Shown: positions 55,224 through 64,000 of the stretch, one piece after another
Layout: the number at the start of each line of letters is the position of its first letter
Numbering within the stretch: the first letter of the stretch is position 1
NCBI RefSeq assembly: GCF_921293095.1
Contig: NC_060246.1
Span: 112,200,941-112,264,940, forward strand
Length of the DNA stretch: 64,000 bases
Reading direction: 5' to 3'
DNA from: Ischnura elegans
Lineage: Eukaryota; Arthropoda; Insecta; Odonata; Coenagrionidae
Position numbers and translations under genes: made by a program
The notes under the pieces: model-generated
Told to the model about the DNA's origin: nothing
Databases searched by the model: none
Seen by the model: only the letters and a program-made list of their open reading frames with translations

Positions 55224-56269
55224 GATGGTGGTTTGTAGTACAGTTTCATGTTAACTGATAGTAAATGTGTTGCATACCAAAGAGTAATAGTGACAAATGT
55301 GACCAGGTATTTGTATCAGGACTCGATAGGAGGATTTGCTAACGTCATATTCAGTATTTGATGTCACTAAGGGTTAGTAACTGTGATGTACTAATAACTA
55401 GTGTATTCAGGGCTAAAATTGACAATGGTGGAGAAAGAGATATAATCTCTGAGAAGATATTAAGTTGATGCACCCGTCCTGTTCATTAGCTGCTAATACA
55501 TTTTTTTCTGTGAGCCATCAAGGACTGCACCCTTGTTCCTCTGCTATGATATGTCATGAATGCGAGTGTTAAGTTAAATACTTTGTAAGCTTTTAAGTTT
55601 CATGGCGGGGAAATGTGATATTTTTATAATGTTTTTTTAGATGCTGTTAGTGCTTTTTATGTATTCCACGTCGCCAAAAATGTTGACCTCATTATTTGTA
55701 ATTGATTTCTCATAAGGAGACGTTACGATCGGACATATTATGTTTTACTCACTTGGATTGATTTTGTAACTTGATGGAATTTTTTATATTTTACATTTTG
55801 ATATTTTGCTCGTGATCGTTAATTGTAAATAAATTTTGAATGGCCACTTTAACGTATGATGTTTTGTCGTCTGCTTCCTGCCTACCGAAGACCGCCTCAG
55901 TAGTTATAGTTGTCGGGCAGCAGATGGCGGCCTAGTCGCGATGGAGAAACGGACAGGTAGCAAAGCGCATTAGTCACTGCTGTGAGAGCAATCGTGACGG
56001 TTGCTGTACTGCAAGTGCGAGATGATTCGAAAGTCGACTTCGCACATTCCTGATAGAGCTGGGAATATCTTCAGAGTTCTGCTGTGCATTTAGTAGTGCT
56101 ACATGTAATTTTGGTGCGCTGTGTGTGTGTTGCAATTCAATTGGAGTTTGTTTTTCACTGTTCAACTTAAATGTCCCGGTGCAGTTCGTGCTCAATCTCC
56201 TTTGCCAAGTGTCATGAAGCTGTCTTCAAGGGCAAAGTTGTGAGTTGTCAGCTTCAGTAAGCTGCAACT
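55224..56269 (+). other. PGAP1 3' UTR and promoter/5' UTR of the next gene
   Basis: The PGAP1 tail ends at the poly(A) signal near 55828. From about 55860 the base composition rises in G+C, and this stretch probably holds the promoter and leader of the gene whose first coding exon is at 56270. No TATA box is evident. Confidence 0.5.
55828..55833 (+). terminator. Poly(A) signal AATAAA for PGAP1
   Basis: Canonical hexamer about 600 bases after the PGAP1 stop codon (55221-55223), with a TG-rich stretch (ATGATGTTTTGTCGTCTG) some 25 bases later that could be the downstream element. Confidence 0.7.
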
Positions 56270-56366
56270 ATGGAAAGCCTATGGCGACTCTTAGGAGTAG
56301 TCGCCCTCACTATTTTCGGATTACTGGATACGTCGCATGCCCGTCCGATTGATGATGGATCTAAGG
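56270..56366 (+). CDS. First coding exon of an unidentified secreted or membrane protein
   Basis: An ATG at 56270 opens a 97-base exon ending in a good donor (AAGG then GTGAGT). It encodes MESLWRLLGVVALTIFGLLD, then TSHARPIDDGSK. This is a clear signal peptide: one charged residue and Arg, a hydrophobic core, then small residues (THSA-type) with likely cleavage after SHA. The mature protein would start RPIDDG. I cannot name the family from so little. The rest of the gene must lie downstream across a long intron and is not recognised within the window. Confidence 0.6.
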
Positions 56367-58919
56367 GTGAGTAATTTCCTTCCGTTGGTCAGCGTTTTTT
56401 TTTTTAATAAATTGTTGATAGTTGAGGTTCTCTGTAAGATCAGTTACAGGTTTCCTGTCTTTTGGGAATCAGGGATGTTACGGCAAGTGTTTTGGTGTCT
56501 GGAATGACTTTTATCTTACTCTAATATTATCTCGCACGAGAGGTATGCTGGGCGGGTTTTGTGGCCGTTTTCGAGGTCTCCGGATGTATGACAATATGTT
56601 TATATCTATATAATTTCCATGATCTATTTGGAAGGCTGACATTATGATGATCTCGAATAATACTTTCTGCGTTGAACGTATTGCTTATTTTGAGGTGTTC
56701 CTGTTACATTCATTAGGTTTCTCACACGCATTGAGAATGTTTCATTGTTGTCCTTTATCTTTATCTATGTTGATCTTCAAGGAAAATTTATCTATTTCAT
56801 CTTGTTGCTGTATCTCACTACGTAGACAGTTACCCCGTCGTCTATTTAGGAATAGATATTTTGGATGCACATCATTATTCGAGGATATTGTTTTCATTTC
56901 GTCTACATCCCGTCCAGTATGACATTTAGCAGGTAAATTATTTCATTTTTTTGCTCTATCGCTCGAAATCATCATGATTACCACCAGTGGTCAATAATCC
57001 TAGTATTAATTTGACAAAGCTCTACTCTCAACTCTAATTTCAGCTTATTTTTTTCACTCTTTAGTATTTCTTCTTTATCTCATACTTCATTACCTGCTCC
57101 ATATATTTTATTCGAGGCCTTCCCTTTCTGATATTGTCATCCAGTTGTCGATTGTCTTCATCATCCCTCTGCATAGTCTCTAATTCCAGTCGTCTTTTTA
57201 GGAACACGATTTCGTGGCTTTATCGCTCTTGAATATTGTCACTGATCTGTTCCGTATCATTTAGCATCTCAATGTCTGGGTCGTCAGTTGTTGTGTGACA
57301 TTTATTTGCCAGTTGGTACTAATTAGCTGTATAAGTTTCCCCTAATTTTCTGAACGATGACAATGCGGGTAGGCAATGCGCAGTGAAGACTTGATATTTG
57401 CGAGGCAGCTGTAGTTTGTTGTATTTCAAGAACCACGGTTTGTATTCGTTTTTGTGCCTATTCTGGGTGCATAGCTCCAGTTTGCGGATTTGGGAATTAT
57501 ATTTAGCGGTTGCAATCCATTTATCATTTATTGAGGTCGGTTGTTACCATTTTCAGCGATCCAGAGGCGGAGCGGTGACAACTTACCTGTCTCGTGGCCT
57601 TATTAGTTCTTTTCCCTTGCGTAACGAGATGTTAACGACCTTCTGATCGGCGAAGAAAAATAATGAAAGCTGAGCAGAGGGAGAAATCGCCTCTGGTCTT
57701 CTTGTTGCGCTAAGTTCACTATTTATTTTGATAATGCTTCAATACGGCGTTGTCTTAGTTTTTTTGCATGAGTTGTTGTTTAATACTCTGCCCGTTCCTT
57801 GGGAGCGAAGCAAAATTTTTCACACTTGCCTACGCTCTCTGCAGGTCATCCTTTATGTGGGGACAAGTAGTTCTTGTGACGGCGGATGCATTTGAGTGGA
57901 TTTCGTGGTGGTACTGCTTGTGCAGGAAATGGTGTGCCGAACACCATAGAAGGTCACCTACGTTTATTTCAATTTGAATTGTAAAATTTTTAGTACAGGG
58001 TCCGCCGTAGGTGGTGTGATCCAACGAGGTATACTGGTGGATTTGTTCCCGATTGCTCATTTGAAGAAACAAGCGAAATATCACTTCAAGTAACAAATAA
58101 TGCAGAGATTACGTGCAGAGACCAGCGCACCGTGTGATCCAATTAGCTTCCAACATTGCATCCGTTAGGGGATCACTGCTGGTGCAATATGAACTCATCA
58201 GCTGTAGGCTTCGTCTATTACCCCATTCCTTACATTTGCTTCAACATCATATGTGTTTGAGTGATCCATTGAGAAGGTGTTTGATGCAGATAAATCAAAT
58301 ACCCAAAAATATAGATGTTCTGAAGAATGATAATAATTTCACCACAATGCTCTAGTCAGGGTGATTGCTGGTCAAGAAATTCAGGGAAAAGCCAGGAATC
58401 TTGTCTCGTTCACGTGGCTTTTTGCTTCAGAAATGTACTTCAGAGGGAGCATGAGTGGTATGCAGGTTACCTTGCTGATATTTTGTTGTCAGTTTGCACT
58501 CATCGGAAAGCCATAATGTTCAGTAAATCAGCGGTATATTGCTTTTGCACATTGCTCAAAGCACGCCACAAGGGAAATTTTCAGGGGAGCCTCAAGTCCC
58601 CGAAGTCACGTGGTGATAGTACGTGGGTGATGGAAGGCAAAGATTTAATCATTACCCTATTATGCAATTATCTGCTTGAGAAATTAAGGGAAAGGGACAT
58701 AAATATTGTTGTCGGGGAATTTGAGAGCATGTAAAAACCTCGCTGGAGTGGTCATGCCGTGCTGCAGGTGACTCCTCATGAGGCGCCTTCCTGGGGCGGG
58801 CATAGCGGGGGTTCTTGTTGTTTGGTAGCACCTGCCGCCCTTTGCCGCTGGCAGCCTTCCGCCCTTTGCCGCTGGCAGCCTTCCGCCCTGTCAGCCAGGT
58901 AAGTAGCATCTATCCTCAG
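56367..58919 (+). other. Probable first intron of the 56270 gene, proximal part
   Basis: No exon recognised. Open frames at 57398-57646, 57830-58096 (-) and 58327-58734 (135 codons) have no known domain. Near 58845-58893 is a 24-bp tandem repeat (CCGCCCTTTGCCGCTGGCAG unit, two full copies and part of a third). Its GC-rich surroundings (58740-58910) look like a retroelement fragment on the minus strand. Confidence 0.4.
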
Positions 58920-58924
58920 ACTCA

Positions 58925-59210
58925 TAGGCGGATTGAGGGGAGGGGGCACGAGGCCCTTGCCCCCTCAGACGCTTAAAATATAGAAAAAAATTTAATTCGG
59001 TTATAATTACGTTCGTTTTGTTTTGTGTATTACGGATCGTCTATCATTTGATTTCATATTAATAACTTTCATTTTAAAATAATAATAATAATTCGTACAG
59101 TAAACGATGTGTCTTGCTTTTAATCTCAAGTATGAGAAGATCGTTTGCCTGTCAGACCCTTGTGCGCCCCCCTCCCCCAGGGAAGAAATCCTGGATCCGC
59201 CCTTGCTCCA
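58925..59210. mobile_element. GGCGGATCC-ended MITE-like element
   Basis: Left end CATAGGCGGATTGAGGGGAG and right end, read inverted, CAAGGGCGGATCCAGGATT, each followed by a G-rich tract. The style matches the hAT-type MITE at 40208. The flanking octamers (CTCAGACT and CTCCATCA) do not match, so no target duplication is supported. Confidence 0.55.
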
Positions 59211-61231
59211 TCACTCCAATTTAAATTTTGGTCGCATACGCGGAAACTGAAATCGCTCCCAGGTATTCAAGCCTGATGTCTTGATCCGCGCCTTTTATAA
59301 GTCACTATCATTTCGAGTCTCCAGAGGTAGGGTGTGTGCAAATGTGGGTTCAAGTCTGTCTCAGATCGCGTTCAGAGCTGTGCGAAGGCGTCGAGATCTG
59401 CCCACGGTCGTCCGCAGTGAGGCAGATAAACTTCGTGGGCGTTCGAAGTGGCGTGATCATCATAGGGCCTTGCCATCTGGTGTCCATTTAGGACTTATCC
59501 CCGGGCCTTAGTAATACCGAAAGCCCGTGCTATGTATGTACAGTGAGGGAGTAAGCAGAGCATGTTTTTAAAAGTTTTCAATAAATTTAAAATGTTTGAG
59601 CCCCGGGATGAAAACTTTTGCAGACTGCTGCTCTGAAAGTCGTCATATATAGTCAGGAGTCATAGGGTGTTATCCAGAACCTGACCATGAGTCCTCTTCC
59701 TCGGTGGTTTAGATATCGGACTCAATGTGGGCGTGAGTTAAAGTTCCATGTTTCAGAAACTAACTTCCAAATTCGACCCAGCTTTCTTGAGCTATAGTAA
59801 TTGCGGTACAATGGAGTGGTAACATTCACAAAAATACATTTACTGAAGCTTCTGACACCCATCAATATCCTGCTCAGCAAAAACTAGTTAGTATTGCTGA
59901 AGGATAATTTCATATTAGGAAATAAGTTTTCCAGAGAATTTTCATTTCAAGAATTTGAGACGATGACGTTGGACATATTCGAATTTGGTGAGTCGGTTTG
60001 AGTTGGGACTCAACTTATAAACTGTGAAGTATAGTCTGAGAGAGCTTTGGGACTCAAGTGTGGTCTCGGAATACCAACATGGCAACCGAGTAAACTTTGT
60101 ATTAGGATCAATACTTGAATACAGCCCCTAAGTTAAAGAGTAGGGTGGTCATGATCAGTAAGTTTTATAGATGATTCATGAGGGTGGGGAAATTGCCCGA
60201 TAATCATTTACGGAATTCATGCAATCCTGATATTAATTTGCTGCAGCTCATCGTTTTATTCACACTCTGGTCATTTTTTTCCCCTGGTTTTCTTTGTCCT
60301 ATTTTTTTTATCTGGCCAAAGGGCTCTGTGTCCTATCTCTCAGCCTTCCTCGGTAAATTTTTCTTCAAATTAATTCCCATAATATTTCTCACTTTTTTAC
60401 TGTTGTACTCGACATGGCAAATCTACCGGAATCTCTCTGGCGTATGTTGCTCCGCAGTTCTCTTTCTTCTCCTGTTCTTCGGTTCATCACTTCAGGAATC
60501 ACCCCGTCCTACTGTTTGATTTACGGCCTCCGCCGCTACTAGCACCAAGTCTCTTACGGCGTCTATTATTTTTTGATCGCCCTAAAAATACAAATAAAAT
60601 ATTAAATGTTGTCTGAATAATAATTTCTAAATCTTTATCGCCTAACCATGAACATGTCGAAGAAATGCTGGGAAAGTTTTTGCGATTCCCTAAAAGGTAC
60701 ATCATGGGAACTAATGTGCATGAAGGTCTCATTCTGATATTTAACCGTAAGAAATGAATGTTTTGTGAAGTGCTATGTAATTATTGCGTAAAACGTATAA
60801 TTTGAGAAAATGTAAATGCATACTTTTCCCGATGTTTGTCAAAATGTAGGAATGCAAAATGGAGTAGAACCCTTTGTTTAAACTTTTGACTGCTTTATTA
60901 AAGTCAGACATCATGCCCTTTCTCAATCCCCAACATGGCAAATATAACAATGTGCGTATGTATATTATTTCGATTGAAAGGCATAAAATGCTTGATCGGC
61001 GGAATATACGCTCGTGTGATGTAAGTAGAAAATTTATTTGTTGCGTGAAAATTTCCATATGGCTTGGAAAAATTGGAAGAACAGGGTGGAAAATGTTTCA
61101 TTGTAGAATTGACCCCTCGTTTATGCAGACTATAATTTTCTTATAAATTCACACATTTGCTACTTGTACCCAATTTGTGTGGTCATAATATTGGAGGTCG
61201 GAAGGGACCCTGATGGGCCTTTTCGCGTATG
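59211..61231 (+). other. Intron-like DNA without recognised exons
   Basis: The stretch 59281-59520 is GC-richer with an open frame and a B-box-like GGGTTCAAGTCT near 59346. It may be a SINE but no A box is convincing. The hydrophobic frame at 60178-60519 follows from T-rich DNA and has no family match that I recognise. Confidence 0.35.
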
Positions 61232-61573
61232 TATGTAAAACATGAGGCGATATGTAAAACATATCGCCTCATGTTTTACATATCGCCCCAAATTAAAAAC
61301 AAATTAAAACTTGGAAAATTATTGAAATTCAGCATGGAAACTCTGGTAAAAAGAAATTCGATTATCCGGAAATCAGGAACCCCCTAAGACACTCTATATC
61401 TGATTTAATGAGACTTGGCACTCTATGGATATAAGTTCGTGCATCTGCAATGAGGCGATATGTAAAAAAGTGTCTTAGGGGGTTCCTGATTTCCAGATTA
61501 TCGAATTTCTTCTTACCAGAGTTTCCATGCTGAATTTCAATCACTTTCCAAATTTTTATTTGTATTTAATTTT
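61232..61573. repeat. Compound hairpin: 22-bp hairpin plus inverted repeat with about 100-bp arms
   Basis: First, 61232-61253 and 61261-61282 are perfect complements around a 7-base loop (ATGTAAAACATGAGGCGATA...). Directly after comes a long inverted repeat, arms about 61290-61392 and 61469-61573, with near-perfect pairing over the inner 80 bp (GAAATTCAGCATGGAAACTC, GGAACCCCCTAAGACACT). Its loop carries a third copy of GAGGCGATATGTAAAA at 61452. It looks like a foldback transposon with rearranged ends. No protein is encoded. Confidence 0.85.
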
Positions 61574-62273
61574 ATTTTATTATGGATAACGGGTGGGAAT
61601 TGATTGAAATGGCTAGTTTTTGTGATTCTTCAGCACTGAATTACATTTTATTGTGCTGTTGTAGAAAATTTCGTTTTCAACTGTGATGCCATGCATATTT
61701 TTCTCTAAAGCGAAAACAGTATTTCTCTTCACTCACTCTCAATTACTAAGGGTGATGGTTAATTTGGATAGGCGATGATAAGTTTAAGCTCCTGACAATT
61801 CAGTTTCCCCTATTCATTATAAGGGGGCATTGTGTATTTCCCTGGGCAATCTTCCTGGTTGGGGGAAGCCTTCATCCGGAATTTGAAGTCGAGAATCTTT
61901 CCGCAGAATCTTTTTTCCGTTGCAACCCTCAAAAAGTAGCTTTTGATGGAAATTGCTGCATCGTCTTTCTTATTAGATCGTTGGATATGTTTTCTTCGGA
62001 GAAAATGTTAGCTAGAGCCCTCAATTTGACTGAGCGCTAACCAAAACATAAGCCTAGCGGTGAAACCTCCTATTTAATATGGAAATAAAAATGTTTAAAG
62101 TAAAATTTCTCATCGAAATAAACGGCATTTAAAAAAAACGTTACCGTCGCAATCGGCTTGGCAAGCCTATTGGAGTTCACTTTATCTCTCATTTATCTCT
62201 TTCATTCTTGGTAGAGATTTTCTCTCCCTCTTTTGGTTGGCAGATAGGTATTTTCATGGCCGGATCTGCAATA
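61574..62273 (+). other. No recognisable feature
   Basis: AT-rich intron-like DNA with no exon, bounded repeat or strong structure. Confidence 0.4.
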
Positions 62274-62614
62274 GAAGTTTTATCGGGAGGGTAGAAGGGG
62301 GAGAGGGAATGATCCGCTTGCCGCCTCTGATCCCCCCAACCTCCGTTACTTCCACTCCCTCCTCCTCTAAAATATAATAACTCTGAAATTATTTCTTGAG
62401 ATGCAGTAGTTGAAATTACCCACCGTACTTTTGCTATTAAGAAGTTTTATTTACATTATTTTTTAATGATTTACAGGTTAGTAATTATTGTTAAATACTT
62501 TAATGAGAAAAATTGTTTTGCATTTGGTTTAATAAACTTTTCTAAGTTTGCCGCCACCTGAAATCTGCCTCCCAGGGCGCTTGCCCCCTTTGTCCCGCCC
62601 TTGTCTCGGGCTTG
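62274..62614 (+). mobile_element. Dispersed non-autonomous element, copy 2
   Basis: Same family and orientation as 36896-37195: TTGAGATGCAGTAGTTGAAA, TTTTGCTATTAAGAAGTTT, TTTAATAAACTTTTCTAA, TTTGCC, CTGAAATCTGCC. Left end GCCGGATCTGCAATAG and the C-rich right end close it. Confidence 0.55.
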
Positions 62615-64000
62615 GATATTTTCGCGAAATTTACTGTAAAAGGAGTCTCCAGTCAGCCATTAGATACATTTTCACCCACCTCCCATCTATATGCTTTTTA
62701 CAAGTCGCCTACGGCAGGGCTATTCGAATCTCACGGGGAAATGAGAATTAATCAGGGCTATTTTCTGAACTTTATATATTCGTGGTGAAATGATCCATCG
62801 AATTCATTACCTCCAATGCTATCTTTCCGAAATGCAGATAGTCCATTGATATCCGAAATCCAGACAGTCCAGATAGTCCATTGGGAATAAATGGTTCTCT
62901 CTGCGCTCATCTATGCGGTGCGGAATATTATGCAAAGCTGTTAAGAACGCGCTAATCGTCAGCACATATCCTGCTTCCACCGTACGGACCGGGGCCTCTT
63001 GTGTTCGTGGTCCCCTCAGGTATTTCTTTCGCGGCGGCCTTCATGCTTTCGTATGAAAATGCTCTGGGATATGTTTTTGTGGTAATTAGCCTTCTCTTCG
63101 AACAATACCGTGTTTTTTTTGGTCCGTAAGTGTCCATTGTACGAATCGAAGTTAGGTAGGTATCGTCCTTGAGCGTTGCCTGAGCCGAGAAAGCCGTCGC
63201 GTCGCTGGCCCGGTCGTCCATTTGAGAGGTCTGCCGACGGGTGGAGTCATACATGCGGCGATTACGCAACCCGCGCACACTTTTTCCCGCCCTACTTTTT
63301 GTTCCGAAGGTGGGTGGCAATTCTAGAGAGGGAGGGGGTGCGAGGGAACAACTGACCGTCTGCGCCCGCAGTGGCGCGTGAAGAGAATTGTTTTGTTTTG
63401 CGGCTCTGCGCGGTGGGAGTGGTGGGAAGAAGGAAGGGTCGCTTTGTTTTGTCGTCTCCAATGGAGATTTCGCGGGTGGTGAGGTTTTTATTTCGCGCCG
63501 AGGCCGGGTTCGATGTCAAATGTCGACTTTCGGTGTATTGGTTTTTGTGACATTGGAACCTGCCTTTTTCAGTTCCCAAGCCTTGTTCTCGTTTAGTCTC
63601 GGTGTGTTTCATGGCCATATATGTTATGTTCAGCTCCCGTTTCTCGGATATAGGTATGTTTCATCATGCTATGCTTTTCTTATTTATTTGTGGACGTAAG
63701 GTTTGCCTATAGACATAACATCAGGCAACGCAACGCGACGGTAGAAAGTTAGAACGTAGGTAAATGAGGAATTCTGAATGGTGTGGTAATTTTTTACCGA
63801 AATACCCGCACAAGATGGAAACTTTTTCCACTTAGGCTGCGGGCTCACTAAAGGTTTTTTCCATCCGGAAATGTTGCGTGGATTCACGTTTGTTACTTGG
63901 GTGCCCGCGCCTGCAGGAAGTGTTTCGGTAGACCGGGGTGGCAATGTATGGATCATTCTGTTTTGGGAATGTTTCGGAATTATATCGCGGTAGTGACTGC
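62615..64000. other. GC- and CpG-rich stretch, possible promoter or exon region
   Basis: From about 63150 to 63500 CpG dinucleotides are frequent (for example GCCGTCGCGTCGCTGGCCCG), unlike the rest of the window. Such a patch could be a promoter or first exon of another gene, or a GC-rich transposon. The long minus-strand frame over it (62952-63461) begins with TTG and shows no known domain. CAGATAGTCCATTG is repeated at 62836 and 62870. Confidence 0.3.

Noticed and set aside
60178-60519. Hydrophobic 113-codon frame as a multi-span membrane protein
   Set aside because: T-rich DNA yields Phe/Leu-rich translations by chance. There is no conserved motif, and its splice context is poor.
62952-63461. 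169-codon minus-strand frame near the right end
   Set aside because: The start is TTG and the product is low-complexity, basic and unrelated to known families. It is best explained by GC-rich DNA that lacks stop codons.
1-64000. CRISPR array or bacterial operon
   Set aside because: There are no regularly spaced identical short repeats, and the coding regions are spliced animal genes.

Overview
This window is nuclear DNA of an arthropod, most likely an insect with a large, repeat-rich genome. It is AT-rich, its genes have many short coding exons separated by introns of up to 6 kb with GT..AG borders, and the intergenic DNA and introns are packed with decayed transposable elements. The species cannot be named from the sequence. 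One clue is that GatC and PolG2 lie in tandem on the same strand, as in the dicistronic locus I recall from Drosophila.

Layout. Positions 1-17.2 kb hold no convincing gene. They contain a dead RTE-like non-LTR retrotransposon (1.69-3.64 kb), several foldback elements, a hAT-type MITE with a perfect 8-bp target duplication (10.0 kb), and duplicated segments, one of them an exact 82-bp direct repeat. Positions 17,258-26,210 (+) encode a complete KDEL receptor in five exons, 212 residues long with all the known ligand-binding residues. Convergent with it, from 27,479 to 35,652 (-), lie the two coding regions of a probable bicistronic mitochondrial gene: GatC (two exons), then 118 bp, then the accessory subunit of mitochondrial DNA polymerase (PolG2/POLG2, seven exons, 394 residues). 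The poly(A) signals of KdelR and POLG2 are only about 20 bp apart on opposite strands, so the transcripts probably overlap tail to tail.

A spacer of about 2.3 kb with a Penelope-like GIY-YIG remnant separates the 5' end of GatC from the divergent PGAP1 gene (37,954-55,223, +). PGAP1 is a GPI inositol-deacylase in at least 15 coding exons, with the GHSMGG lipase motif interrupted by an intron. One exon junction (44,594 to 46,444) does not keep phase, so at least one small exon remains unplaced. About 1 kb downstream, a first exon encoding a signal peptide (56,270-56,366, +) starts another gene. The rest of it lies outside the window or in exons I cannot recognise. The remaining 7.6 kb is intron-like with MITEs, a large compound hairpin (61.2-61.6 kb) and a CpG-rich patch near 63.2-63.5 kb.

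How the genes relate. KdelR (COPI retrieval of ER proteins) and PGAP1 (ER-membrane remodelling of GPI anchors) both act in the early secretory pathway. GatC (mitochondrial Gln-tRNA formation) and POLG2 (mtDNA replication) both serve mitochondrial gene expression and maintenance. Only the GatC-POLG2 pair looks transcriptionally linked. The most interesting observations are that bicistron, a set of near-perfect 18-22 bp inverted repeats spread through introns and intergenic DNA, a recurrent CTGANGA-stem-GAAAC module found in several foldback elements, and a three-layer nested transposon in PGAP1 intron 14. I found no RNA gene, CRISPR array or clearly new protein system.
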